Assembly (NCBI GenBank): GCA_963704515.1
Contig: OY969913.1
Location: 2,170,001 to 2,234,000 of the forward strand
Length of the DNA stretch: 64,000 nucleotides
Reading direction: 5' to 3'
DNA from: VRUE01 sp963704515
Lineage (GTDB): Bacteria; Actinomycetota; Thermoleophilia; Solirubrobacterales; 70-9
Part shown: positions 24,468 through 34,022 of the stretch, in pieces
Numbering within the stretch: position 1 is the first letter of the stretch
Layout: each line of letters starts with the position of its first letter
Notes under the pieces: generated by a model
What the model saw: only the letters and a program-made list of their open reading frames with translations
Told to the model about the DNA's origin: nothing
Database searches by the model: none
Made by a program: the position numbers and the translations under genes

Positions 24468-24853
24468 GCGCCCCGGAACGTGACAAGCCCCTTGTCCTGA
24501 TCGCGGACGACGACGCGGACATCCTCGGACTGGTCGAGTTCCGCCTCGACGCGGCCGGCTACAAGGTTGCCCGAGCCGAGGACGGCAGAGAGGCGCTGCG
24601 GTTGGCGCGCGAGCTCCTGCCCGAAGTCGCGGTCCTCGACGTGATGATGCCCTTCCTCGATGGCTACGAGGTGACCGAACAGATGCGCAAGGACGACACC
24701 ACGAAGGGGATTCCGGTGATTCTGCTGACGGCCCGTGTTCAGGAGGCCGACGTGCAGCGAGGCTTTGACGCCGGCGCCGACGACTACGTCAAGAAGCCTT
24801 TCAGCCCGCAGGAGCTCCGCTCGCGGGTTCAAGCGGTACTCGGGCGCCGCTGA
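24464..24853 (+). CDS. Single-domain response regulator (CheY-like), second
   Basis: A 129-residue receiver paralogous to its neighbour: KPLVLIADDDADILGLVEF, phospho-acceptor in AVLDVMMPFLDGYEV, Lys in YVKKPFSPQELRSRV. It lacks an output domain. Tandem receivers after one kinase suggest duplication within the operon, with branching or buffering of the phosphate signal. Coupled to the gene before by an ATGA overlap. Confidence 0.9.
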   Translation: MSAPERDKPLVLIADDDADILGLVEFRLDAAGYKVARAEDGREALRLARELLPEVAVLDVMMPFLDGYEVTEQMRKDDTTKGIPVILLTARVQEADVQRGFDAGADDYVKKPFSPQELRSRVQAVLGRR

Positions 24854-24933
24854 GGTCGACGTGGTCGGCGGCCTGCTGGCTGTGGCGCTTCTCGACCCGG
24901 GGGCCGTCCGCGCGGCGCGGGACCCCGGCGGCA

Positions 24934-26685
24934 GTGTTGTCGAAGAGCCATCTGCGGCGTCGCGATCACAGAGTCGACGACCGCGGGCGACCCTATTGTG
25001 GCCTGCCCTTGTACGACGCTTCTCAGCACCCGATCGGCGGCAGGGCGCCTACCCGATCGCTTCCGGATTGGCCCGATGCCCGACCCCTGCGCTCGTGGCA
25101 GGAGGAGGCGACCGAGGCGGTGCGGGCGCACACGGCCACCAGCTTCCTGGCCTCGGCTACGCCGGCGGCCGGCAAGACCACCTTCGGCCTGCACATCGCC
25201 CACCGGATGCTGAGCGCCAAGTTCGTCTCACGCGTTGTCGTCGCCGGACCGACCACCCACATCTGCCGCCAGTGGGCCGCCGACGCGGCCCGTTACGGCA
25301 TCGACCTCGAGCCGAACAGGCCAAATTCGGACGGGCCGGAGTCGGCCGACTTCCACGGCGTTGCCGTCACCTACCAGACGATCGCCGCCGGGCCGGATAC
25401 GCACCGGCTGGCCGCCGGTCGCCGGCCGACCCTGCTGATCGCCGACGAGCCCCACCACATGGGCGACCAGGCCGCCTGGGGCCTGCAAACCCGTAAGGCC
25501 TTCGACGGCGCCCGCTTCCGGCTGCTTCTCTCGGGCACCCCCTTCCGCTCCGACAACTCGGCGATTCCCTGGGTCACCTACGACGAGGACGGCCTCAGCC
25601 GGGCCGACTACGCCTACGGCTACCCGCAGGCCCTGGTCGACCGGGTGTGCCGCCCGATCGCCTTCCTGCCCTATGACGGCGAGATGGAGTGGATCTCCGA
25701 CGGCCGGCTGCGCAGCGCCGACTTCGACCTCGTCCTGCCCGCGGCGGAGGCGGCCCGGCGCCTGCGCACGGCGCTCAGCCCGGACGGCGAATGGATGGGG
25801 GAGGTGCTGCGCGACGGCGACGCGCGGCTGAGCGAGGTGCGCGCCGAAGGGCACCCCGACGCGGGCGGCCTGGTGATCGCCTCCGACCAGGAACACGCGC
25901 GGGCGATCGCGGCGCGGCTCGCCTCGGTCTCGGGAGAGCGGCCCGAGCTGGTGATGAGCGACGAGCCCGACGCCAGCCGGCGGATCGCCGAGTTCGCCTC
26001 CTCGGACCGCCGCTGGCTGGTCTCGGTGCTGATGGTCTCCGAGGGCGTCGACATCCCTCGCCTGCGGGTCGGCGTCTACGCGACCGCGGCCCGCACCGAG
26101 CTCTTCTTCCGCCAGGTGGTCGGCCGCTTCATCCGCACCACCCCGGGCGGCCCGCGCCGCCAGATGAGCTACCTGCTGATGCCGGCCGACTCGCGGCTCA
26201 AGGCGCTCGCCCACGAGATCGAGCTGGAGCGCCGCCACGCGCTCGACCTCTCACCGGACGCCGAGGAAGACGAGGGAGAGGAGTTCGACGAGCCTGACCT
26301 GGAGGAGGGCGAGCCGGGCGGCGGCTTCGCCGTCCTCAGCTCAGGCGACGCCGAGCTGGACGAGGCGATCATGAGCGGCACGGCGCTGCAGCTCTTCCCG
26401 ACCGACGACCCCGAGCCGAGGCCGAAGAGGGCGGCCGCCCCCGCCGAGCCCGAAACCTCCCCGGAGCCCCCGGAGCCCGAGCGCGAATCCGCCTACGCGA
26501 CCCGCGAGCGCCTGCGCGGCGAGCGTCGCCGGCTGGTCGCCGACGTCGCCCGCCGCACCAACAAGTCGCACCGCGAGGTTCAGGCCCGCATCAACCGCGC
26601 CACCCGGGCGCGCTCGGTCTCCAGCGCCACGATCGACCAGCTCGAGCGCGGCAACGCGATGCTGCGCCGCGAGCTGTCGCGCTGA
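24934..26685 (+). CDS. DEAD/DEAH-family SF2 helicase
   Basis: A 583-residue superfamily 2 nucleic-acid ATPase. Motif Q-like region RSWQEEATEAVRAH, Walker A ATPAAGKTTF, DExH box LLIADEPHHMG, motif III LLLSGTPFRSD and motif VI VSEGVDIPRLRVGVYATA...QVVGRFIR are all visible. The C-terminal ~130 residues are acidic (EEDEGEEFDEPDLEEGE) and then basic/coiled (ERLRGERRRLVADVARRTNKS). GTG at 24934 is the assumed start. Resembles stand-alone helicases often found near phage or defence genes, but nothing here proves such a role. Confidence 0.85.
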   Translation: MLSKSHLRRRDHRVDDRGRPYCGLPLYDASQHPIGGRAPTRSLPDWPDARPLRSWQEEATEAVRAHTATSFLASATPAAGKTTFGLHIAHRMLSAKFVSRVVVAGPTTHICRQWAADAARYGIDLEPNRPNSDGPESADFHGVAVTYQTIAAGPDTHRLAAGRRPTLLIADEPHHMGDQAAWGLQTRKAFDGARFRLLLSGTPFRSDNSAIPWVTYDEDGLSRADYAYGYPQALVDRVCRPIAFLPYDGEMEWISDGRLRSADFDLVLPAAEAARRLRTALSPDGEWMGEVLRDGDARLSEVRAEGHPDAGGLVIASDQEHARAIAARLASVSGERPELVMSDEPDASRRIAEFASSDRRWLVSVLMVSEGVDIPRLRVGVYATAARTELFFRQVVGRFIRTTPGGPRRQMSYLLMPADSRLKALAHEIELERRHALDLSPDAEEDEGEEFDEPDLEEGEPGGGFAVLSSGDAELDEAIMSGTALQLFPTDDPEPRPKRAAAPAEPETSPEPPEPERESAYATRERLRGERRRLVADVARRTNKSHREVQARINRATRARSVSSATIDQLERGNAMLRRELSR

Positions 26686-26700
26686 GATTCTCGATAGGCC

Positions 26701-29700
26701 TCAGCGTTTGCGACGCCGGTGCGCTTTCTTCACCTTCACGCACCTCGGCTTGCCCCTGACCTTCTTCTTCTTGAAGCCCTTCTTGCACCGCAGCGGCTTT
26801 GGCTTCGGGGTCGAGGCGGCGCTGCCCGCACCCGCACCCGCGTCGCCGCCACTGCCCGCAACGCTATTTCCGCCACCTCCGCCCGGCTGTTCGCCGCCGC
26901 CGCCACCGCCGCCGCCGTCGTCGCCTTCGCCCGCTTCGCCGGGTTTGGCGCTGACGACCGCGGTCGGGCTCGAGGTCGAGTAGCCGCTGCCACCGGCGTT
27001 CGTCGCCGCCACCTCGACCTCGATCTCGTGTCCGACGTCGACGGCGCCGAGCGCGTAGCTCTGCCCGGTGGCCCCGGGGATCGCGGCGCAACCGCTGCCG
27101 GATGAGTCGCAGCGCAGCCACAGGTAGGAGAAGGAGTACGGGCTGCGGGTCCAGCTGCCCTGGCTGGCGCTGAGCTGCTGGCCTTCGACGGCGTTGCCGG
27201 TGATCGCGGGGGCGCTGATCGCGGCCGGCGCCGCCGGCGCAACGACCCCGGTGTGGAACGAGATGACCGAAGCATGGCCGCCGTCGTTGGTGCCGATTTC
27301 TTCAACCCTGATCGAGTGTCCGACGTCCGACGGGGTGACCGTGTACGTCTGGTTGACGGCGCCCGCGATCGGCGCGCAGCCGTTGCCGACCGGGTCGCAG
27401 TCCAGCCACTGGTAGGTGATGGTGGGGCTGTGCGACCAGGAGCCGGTCCCAGCCGCCTCGCTCAGCACGTTGCCTTCGACCGGGACGCCGGATATCGAGG
27501 GTTCGAAACCGAAATAGGTCGGCGCGGGTGGCAGGACGACCTCGGTGTGAGCCGATGTCGCGCCGGCTTCGCCGCCGCCGTTGTGCGCGGTGACCCGGAC
27601 CTCGATCGTGCCGCCGACATCGCCGGCACCGAGCAGGTACGTCGAACCAGTGGAGCCACCGATCGCGCCGCAGTTCGAGCCGCCGGAGTCGCAGCGCAGC
27701 CACAGGTAGGTGTAGTAGCTCGGACGTTCCCAGGCGCCGCTGGCGGCGCTGAGGATCTGACCTTCGACCGGCGAGCCGGAGATCGTCGGGGGGCTCGTGT
27801 TCGCCGGCGGCCGCGGCTCGATTGTCGAGGTGCCGAAGTACGGGCCCATCGCAGTCTGGCCGGTGGCGTTGTGCGCGGTGACCACGACGTTGACCGTGCT
27901 CCCCACGTCCGCCGAAGTGAGCGTGTATGTCTGGTCGGTGGCGCCGGGGATGTCCGTGCACCCGCCGCCGCCCACCGGGCAGCGTTCCCACTGGTAGGTG
28001 TAGCCGCTGACGCTGTACCACCAGCTTCCGTTGGTGGCACTGAGCATCTGACCTTCGACCAAGCTGCCGCTGATCGCGGGTGCCGCGACGTTGTAGGGCG
28101 GCGGCAGCACCACCGGGCCGGTCGGTGTCGAGGTCGAGGAGGCTTCGCCGGCGGCGTTGTGCGCGGTCGCTTCCAGCCGAACCGTGTCGCCCGCGTCGTC
28201 GGGGGTCAGCGTGTAGTCCTGGCTCGTCGCCCCGGAGATCGGAGAGCAATTGTCGCCCGAGGCGTCACATCGCTTCCACTGGTAGGTGTAGGAGCCGGGT
28301 TCGTTCGCCCAGGCGCCGTGGTGGCCGTTAAGCGTCTGTTCGTCGATCGCGGTGCCGGTTGCGCTCGGCGCCGAGATGCTGAAGGGGATCTCCCCCAGCG
28401 AGGTCGCCGTCACCGAGTGCGGGGTGTAGTCGATCCTCAGCACGGGGGCCGGCCAGTCGCACGCCTCCAGCAACAGCGCGCCATTGGGGACACCGGCGAA
28501 GGTCCCTTCCAACTGCCCCGTCGAGGAGACCAGCGAGAGCTCACTTTCCGCTGGCAGGCTCGGGCACGGCGAGGACGGCTCACCGAGCACGTTGAGCTTC
28601 GCACCCCCGAGATCGACGGTGCCGGTCGCCGCCAGCTGTGAGAAGTCGTCACCCGGCGTGGTGCCGTCGCCGACGACGAAGGAGAGGGCGGAGGCGGAGT
28701 CGAACGTCGCCGACCCGTTGACCGCCAGCGAGCCGAACGGTTCCCCTTCCGCCGGAAACGGGTCGCCCACGTCGACGCCCCCGCCTTCCACGCTGAGGGG
28801 ACCGAGAGTCCCCGCGCCGATCAACCCCACGTCCTTCAGGAGCACCGGGTTGCCGTCGTCCGCGTTGAGACGTGGAGCTTGCTCCGCCGGTTCGATGCTG
28901 AGGCCGAGAAGCCCGTTCGCGAGCGTTTCTTCGCCGGTCTTCCCGGGATCGGCTCCTTCGATCGTCAGCGGGCCGACCTCGTCGTCCGGGCTTCCCGCCA
29001 GGTCGATGCCCGCCAGGTCGCTGAGCTCGATGTGCAGGGAGTGGGATTCGCCGTCGATCGAGCCTTCGAATTCGAGACCGCCGAAGCCCGGGGCGCTGCC
29101 GGGCCCTTCGACCGACCAGCTCTGGTCCGCGCCGAGAGCGATCGGCATGCGGAAGGACGGCACATGCGTGTTGTCTTCGGAGCTGTTGGAGACCGCTTCG
29201 ATCCCACCGGCGCCGAGCGTGAACGGTTCCCCGTAGAGGATGTAGGGGTAGCGATCGTTAGCCGCGATCTTTTCGACTCCGATTCCGGCGATGTCGTTGC
29301 GGCTTTGGTAGCAGGCGTCGACGATCGTTCCCACGCAGTCGGGATTGCCCGCCAGCGAGGGCAGGGTCAGGGTGCCGATGTCCTCGGCTTCGCCGGGGGG
29401 CGTCCCGCCTTCCCAGTTGCCGGTGGCGGTCCAGGCATCGGCGCCGGACCCGGCGCTGCGCGGGGTGGCGCCGGTCCAGGTGAACGAGTGGCTCGACCTG
29501 GCGAGGACCACCGCGGTCGCCGGGGAGACTTCGCTCGCCTGCCCGCCGGCGTTGCTTGCCGTGACTTCGACCCTGATCGTCTGCCCGACGTCGGCGGCTT
29601 CGAGGCGGTAAGAGCCGGTGGTCGCGCCGCCGATCGCGGCGCAGCTCGACCCGGCCGAGTCGCAGCGCAGCCAGCGGTACGCGTAGGCGGTCGGTTCGTT

Positions 29701-32196
29701 GCTCCAACTGCCGGGGCCGGCGCTCAGCGTCCGTCCTTCCATCGGGTATCCGGAGATCGCCGGCGCCGAGACGAGCGTTGGCGCGGCCACGTAGGTGAAG
29801 CGGTCGGCCGGTTCGGGGTTGGAGGTGCCGGCTGGCGTGGTGACCGTGACGTCGACGGCGCCGGCCACGTTGGCGGGGTTGGTGACGGTCAGTTCCGTCG
29901 CCGAGACGGAGGTGAGCCCGGTGGCGGCGGCGGCACCGAAGCGCACGACGCCGGCGGCGCCCAGATCGTGGCCGGTGATCGTCACCTGGGTGCCGCCGGC
30001 GAGCGGTCCGGCGGAGGGCGCCACCCCGGTGACCACGGGCAGCGAGAGGTACTGGAATTCGTCGGCGCCCGACACGGGGCTGGTCCCGCCGGGCGTGGCC
30101 ACCGTGACGTGGACGACCCCTTCGGCGTGGGCCGGGCTGATGACCGTCAGTTCCGTCGGCGACGCTTCGACGACGCCGGTCGCGGCCGTGGCACCGAAAT
30201 CGACCGCGCTCGCTTCGGCCAGGTTCGTTCCCCTGATCGTCACCGCCGTGCCACCGGCGATCGTGCCGGCGCCCGGTTCCACGGCGCTGACGCTGGGCCG
30301 CGCGACGTAGGTATAGCGGTCGAGCGCGGTGGCGGCGCTGGTCCCATCCGCCGTGGTCACCGTGACGTCGACGGCCCCTTCGGCGTGAGCTGGGGTCGTC
30401 GCGGTGACTTCGTCCTCGGAGACGGCTACGACGTCGGTGGCGGGGACGTCGCCGAAGGAGACCGCGGTCGCGCCCCCGAGCCGTTCGCCCGTGATCGTCA
30501 CCGAGGCGCCGCCTTCGCTCGGTCCCTTCTCCGGTTCGACCTTTGAGACCGCCGGTTCCGCGAGGTAGGTGAACCGGTCGGCGGCGCCCGTCGCGCTGGT
30601 TCCGCCGCCGGTGGTCACGGTCACGTCGACGGCGCCCGGTTCGTGGCCGGGGGCCGTCACCTTGAGCTGCGTTGCTGAGATTTCTTCGATCGCGGTGGCT
30701 GCGGCGCCGCCGAACTTGACCGAGCCCACCCCCTTCAGGTGTTCGCCGCCGATCGTGACCACGGTGCCGAGGTCGCCGCCGGAGGGAGAGATCGCGCTCA
30801 CCGATGGGGCGGGGGGAGCGAAGGCCGTCACCCCGGATGGCGTGCCGACCCCGGTCGGTCCGTCATAGCCGGCTCCGGCTTTGCAGATCAGATTGCCTTC
30901 GCAGTCCGCTTCCTCTTCGGCTGTCGTGCAGCCGGCGGTCTCGCCTTCGTAGTCGAAGGCATTGGCGCATTCGCCGTTGGAGCCTTCGGTGACGTCGAAG
31001 AGGCCGGCGGAGCCCAGGTGCCCGTAGACGGTCTGGGCGGGGAAGCTGACCCCGCCGCTGCCCCCGGCGAGGGCGAAGGTGGCGGCGATCACCGGCGAGG
31101 CGAGGCTGGTGCCGCCGACCGTGCTCCAGTTTCCGTTGCGGTAGACCGCCAGGCCGGTGAACGGGTCGCCGACGGCGCCCACGTCGGCCGCCGCCCGCTT
31201 CGTCCCACAGCCGACCGCGGCCCAGTCTTCGACCGAGCTCTGCCAGGCCTGGGCGCTCGGCCCTTCGCTGCAGCCGCCACCACCGACGCCGTAGCCGCCG
31301 CCGAGGGCCGAGCCGTCGTTCCAGACGGTCTCGCCGACCCGCGTCCCGCCATTGAGGCGGAGTCGGGTGCCGCCGACGGCGACGACGTCGGGTGAGGAAG
31401 CCGGGTAGTTGGGATGGCCTCTGAAGAAGGAGCTGGAGGAGGTCCAGTTGAGGTAGCCGTCGTCGCCGGTGGAGGCGGTGATCACGACGCCGGGATGGTC
31501 GTAGCCCGAGCCTTCGTTGGCCGGCTCGGCCGAGCCGAACGAGTTCGAGACCTCGGTCGCACCCATGGCGACGGCGGTGTTCTCCGCGGCTTCCAGCGAG
31601 CTGCCGGCCGAGCTTTCCGCCTCGACGAGGAGGATCTTGCAGTTCTGGCAGACGGCGTGGACCGTCTCGACATCGAGCGCGATCTCGCCGGCCCATTCGC
31701 TGTTGTAGGCGGGGAGCGGGGAGGAAGAACCACCCTGATTCACCTTCCTGAAGCAGCCGTTGGCTTCCGTGCAACCGGGCAGGCCGAATTCGGCGTCATA
31801 GGCGGCGAGGTCGGCTTCCGCGGTCGGGTCGTCGTAGGCATCGACGATCGCGATCGTCTGCGAGGCCGGCGATTCGGCCGGCAGCCCGTAGCCGCTGTGC
31901 AGGTCCTGGGGGCGCAGCCCGAAGCTGCCGCCGGCGGCGCTCTGCGGCTCGACCCTGCGGTGCAGGGTCATCCCGATCGGCGTCGCCCGTTCGCGCGCCC
32001 TCGCCGTCTGCGGCACCAGCTTCAGGGCGAAGCAGGAGGCTTCTCCCGGCCCGGGTTCGCCGCAGAGCGGGCGTACCGAGTAGTTCGACGCCGGCAGCGG
32101 CCTGCTGACGGTCGCGGCGACGGCGACGGTCGCGGTCGCGGCGACGGCGCCAGCCGCCAGCGCGGCGGCCAGGAGCGCTCGGGAGAGCCGGGACAT
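26701..32196 (-). CDS. Giant exported S53 (sedolisin) peptidase with TIG and Ig-like repeats
   Basis: An 1831-residue protein. An Ala-rich signal peptide leads to an S53-type catalytic domain: Glu/Asp in EWAGEIALDVETVH (near residue 170), Asp in VVITASTGDDG and the nucleophile in VGGTSLASPVIAA (near 364). Residues ~470-800 hold four TIG/IPT domains (each with GxxxTxTG-type strands), then an Ig-like unit, a ~400-residue beta-rich region, five more units starting PAISG..VEG, a Gly-rich stretch, and a basic tail (CKKGFKKKKVRGKPRCVKVK). The start overlaps the preceding gene's stop (TGATG). Likely a surface-bound protease acting on environmental protein; the basic tail may bind wall polymers (inference). 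Glu codons are mostly GAA. Confidence 0.88.
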   Translation of the reverse strand: MSRLSRALLAAALAAGAVAATATVAVAATVSRPLPASNYSVRPLCGEPGPGEASCFALKLVPQTARARERATPIGMTLHRRVEPQSAAGGSFGLRPQDLHSGYGLPAESPASQTIAIVDAYDDPTAEADLAAYDAEFGLPGCTEANGCFRKVNQGGSSSPLPAYNSEWAGEIALDVETVHAVCQNCKILLVEAESSAGSSLEAAENTAVAMGATEVSNSFGSAEPANEGSGYDHPGVVITASTGDDGYLNWTSSSSFFRGHPNYPASSPDVVAVGGTRLRLNGGTRVGETVWNDGSALGGGYGVGGGGCSEGPSAQAWQSSVEDWAAVGCGTKRAAADVGAVGDPFTGLAVYRNGNWSTVGGTSLASPVIAATFALAGGSGGVSFPAQTVYGHLGSAGLFDVTEGSNGECANAFDYEGETAGCTTAEEEADCEGNLICKAGAGYDGPTGVGTPSGVTAFAPPAPSVSAISPSGGDLGTVVTIGGEHLKGVGSVKFGGAAATAIEEISATQLKVTAPGHEPGAVDVTVTTGGGTSATGAADRFTYLAEPAVSKVEPEKGPSEGGASVTITGERLGGATAVSFGDVPATDVVAVSEDEVTATTPAHAEGAVDVTVTTADGTSAATALDRYTYVARPSVSAVEPGAGTIAGGTAVTIRGTNLAEASAVDFGATAATGVVEASPTELTVISPAHAEGVVHVTVATPGGTSPVSGADEFQYLSLPVVTGVAPSAGPLAGGTQVTITGHDLGAAGVVRFGAAAATGLTSVSATELTVTNPANVAGAVDVTVTTPAGTSNPEPADRFTYVAAPTLVSAPAISGYPMEGRTLSAGPGSWSNEPTAYAYRWLRCDSAGSSCAAIGGATTGSYRLEAADVGQTIRVEVTASNAGGQASEVSPATAVVLARSSHSFTWTGATPRSAGSGADAWTATGNWEGGTPPGEAEDIGTLTLPSLAGNPDCVGTIVDACYQSRNDIAGIGVEKIAANDRYPYILYGEPFTLGAGGIEAVSNSSEDNTHVPSFRMPIALGADQSWSVEGPGSAPGFGGLEFEGSIDGESHSLHIELSDLAGIDLAGSPDDEVGPLTIEGADPGKTGEETLANGLLGLSIEPAEQAPRLNADDGNPVLLKDVGLIGAGTLGPLSVEGGGVDVGDPFPAEGEPFGSLAVNGSATFDSASALSFVVGDGTTPGDDFSQLAATGTVDLGGAKLNVLGEPSSPCPSLPAESELSLVSSTGQLEGTFAGVPNGALLLEACDWPAPVLRIDYTPHSVTATSLGEIPFSISAPSATGTAIDEQTLNGHHGAWANEPGSYTYQWKRCDASGDNCSPISGATSQDYTLTPDDAGDTVRLEATAHNAAGEASSTSTPTGPVVLPPPYNVAAPAISGSLVEGQMLSATNGSWWYSVSGYTYQWERCPVGGGGCTDIPGATDQTYTLTSADVGSTVNVVVTAHNATGQTAMGPYFGTSTIEPRPPANTSPPTISGSPVEGQILSAASGAWERPSYYTYLWLRCDSGGSNCGAIGGSTGSTYLLGAGDVGGTIEVRVTAHNGGGEAGATSAHTEVVLPPAPTYFGFEPSISGVPVEGNVLSEAAGTGSWSHSPTITYQWLDCDPVGNGCAPIAGAVNQTYTVTPSDVGHSIRVEEIGTNDGGHASVISFHTGVVAPAAPAAISAPAITGNAVEGQQLSASQGSWTRSPYSFSYLWLRCDSSGSGCAAIPGATGQSYALGAVDVGHEIEVEVAATNAGGSGYSTSSPTAVVSAKPGEAGEGDDGGGGGGGGEQPGGGGGNSVAGSGGDAGAGAGSAASTPKPKPLRCKKGFKKKKVRGKPRCVKVKKAHRRRKR

Positions 32197-33860
32197 CAGT
32201 GCTTGCCGTGGCCTTTGTGGCCGTGCTTTCCGCGGCCCTTGTGCTTGCCGTGCTTCCCATGGCCCTTGTGCTTGCCGTGCTTGCGGTGGTGCTTCTTACG
32301 GGCCGGTTTCTTCGGCTTAGGATTCGGCGCGGGCGCCGGAGTCGGGACGGGCGCCGGAGTCGAGGCGGGGCTCGAGCCCGAGCCGGATTCGGATTCCGGT
32401 TCGGAGCTGGGGCCGGGTTCGGAGGTCAGGCTCGCCGCGGTCGACCACAGCTCTTCTCCGTGGCTGCCGTCGTTGGCGGCGAAGAGCAGCGCGTTGCCGA
32501 GGACTTCGAACCGAAGCGGATAGGAGCTTTCCGAGCCCGGGTTGATGTCCTTGAGCAACGTCGTGCCGGCTTCGGTGCCGTCGCTCTGCCAGAGCTCATA
32601 TCCATGGGCGCCATCGTCGGCCTCGAAGTACAGCGTGTCGCCAATGATGGTGAATTCGCCCGGGTAGCCATCTTCGGTTCCCGGGTTGATGTCCTTGACC
32701 ATCGTCGTCCCCGCTTCGGTCCCGTCGGTCTTCCACAGCTCGTAGCCGTGGCTGCCGTCCTTGGCGTCGAAGTAGATCGCGCCGTTGAACTCGGTCAGTC
32801 CCGAGGGGCCGAATTCGAAGAGGGAGCCGCCGGGGTTGATGTCCTTGACCATCGCCGTGCCCGCTTCGGTCCCGTCCGTCTTCCACAGCTCGTAGCCGTG
32901 GGTGCCGTCGTAGGCGGTGAAGTAGAGTTCGCCGCCGATCGCCCGGAATTCATACGGGTTGCTGGAGCCGGGAGAGCTGTATTCGGTGGTGGGATTGATG
33001 TCCTTGACCATCTGCGTTCCGGCTTCGGTCCCGTCGGTCACCCACAGCTCCCGCCCGTGGCTGGCGTCCATGGCGCTGAAGTAGACGTGCCCTTCGAAGG
33101 GCGTCATGTACTCGGGGTAGGAGGACCCGGTGGGATTGATGTCCTTGACCATCTGCGTCCCCGCTTCGGTCCCGTCCGTCTTCCACAGCTCGTTGCCGTG
33201 GGTGCCGTCGTTGGCCTGGAAGTAGAGGGTGCTGCCGGAGGGGGCGAGGTAGATGACGGACCCCATGGCACCCGTGCCAGGGTCGATGTCCTTGACCATT
33301 TCAGTCCCGGCTTCGGTCCCGTCGCTTTTCCACAGCTCGGTGCCGTGCGTGCCGTCGTTGGCGGTGAAGTAGAGGGTGCTGCCGTCGGCGACCAGCTGGT
33401 GGTCTTCGAGGGGCATCGAGTCACCCGACCCGGGGTTGATGTCCTTGACCATCACGGTCCCGGCTTCGGTGCCGTCGCTCTTCCACAGCTCGGTGCCGTG
33501 CGTGCCGTCGCCGGCCCAGAAGAAGAGGGTGCCGTTGATGTCGGTGACTTCGTAGGGCGAGGAGCCCACGGAACCCGGGTCGATGTCCTTGACCAGGTGC
33601 GTTCCCGCTTCGGTGCCGTCCGTCTTCCACAGCTCTTCGCCGTGGGCGCTGTCGTGGGCGGTGAAGTAGGCGGTGCTGCCGATCGTGGTGATCTGCCAGG
33701 GGCCGGAGCCTTCCGAGCCGGCGTAGATGTCCTTGACCATGCCGATCCCCGTTTCGGAGGCGAGGGCGCTCTGCGCCCCCAGCGAGGCCCCGAACAGGGC
33801 CAGGGCCGTAATCAGGCACGCGAGGCGCCGGTTGCCGAGACTGGGAATGAGTTGACGCAC
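32196..33860 (-). CDS. Exported ELWxTDGTEAGT-repeat protein with Lys/His tail
   Basis: A 554-residue secreted protein: GTG start with AGGAGG 6 bases upstream, signal peptide (LACLITALALFGASLGAQSA), then eight complete ~48-residue repeats plus a final half, each containing HGxELWKTDGTEAGT and VKDINPG. The predicted fold is a beta-propeller or solenoid of the ELWxxDGT type. A Ser/Pro linker leads to a tail of Lys, His and Gly (KKHHRKHGKHKGHGKHGKHK). The stop overlaps the S53 peptidase start. Possibly an adhesin or a substrate-capture partner; function unknown. The DNA shows ~150-base periodicity because of the repeats. Confidence 0.8.
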   Translation of the reverse strand: MRQLIPSLGNRRLACLITALALFGASLGAQSALASETGIGMVKDIYAGSEGSGPWQITTIGSTAYFTAHDSAHGEELWKTDGTEAGTHLVKDIDPGSVGSSPYEVTDINGTLFFWAGDGTHGTELWKSDGTEAGTVMVKDINPGSGDSMPLEDHQLVADGSTLYFTANDGTHGTELWKSDGTEAGTEMVKDIDPGTGAMGSVIYLAPSGSTLYFQANDGTHGNELWKTDGTEAGTQMVKDINPTGSSYPEYMTPFEGHVYFSAMDASHGRELWVTDGTEAGTQMVKDINPTTEYSSPGSSNPYEFRAIGGELYFTAYDGTHGYELWKTDGTEAGTAMVKDINPGGSLFEFGPSGLTEFNGAIYFDAKDGSHGYELWKTDGTEAGTTMVKDINPGTEDGYPGEFTIIGDTLYFEADDGAHGYELWQSDGTEAGTTLLKDINPGSESSYPLRFEVLGNALLFAANDGSHGEELWSTAASLTSEPGPSSEPESESGSGSSPASTPAPVPTPAPAPNPKPKKPARKKHHRKHGKHKGHGKHGKHKGRGKHGHKGHGKH

Positions 33861-34022
33861 TGACGCCTCCTAGGGTCGCGAGAATCCGCTTAAGTCACGG
33901 TGTTTGCGCACCATCGAGGCGAGCGTAGGCGTCTTTCTCCGCCGATTCTAAAACTCTGTAATCAGGCGCTTGAAAACCTGTAATCCCGCGCGTTCGAGGC
34001 GCTCGGCACCCGCCGCGGCGGG

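Noticed and set aside
24934..26685. Defence-system assignment for the SF2 helicase
   Set aside because: No nuclease, methylase or other partner gene is adjacent; the neighbours are signalling genes and an exported operon.
28879..30546. 555-residue open frame antisense to the S53 peptidase
   Set aside because: Mirror of the TIG and Ig-like repeats; repetitive and without any start or domain support.
32430..33700. Regular ~150-base DNA repeats, considered as CRISPR or tandem array
   Set aside because: The period equals the 48-residue ELWxTDGT protein repeat and the frame is open throughout; there are no spacers of the CRISPR kind.
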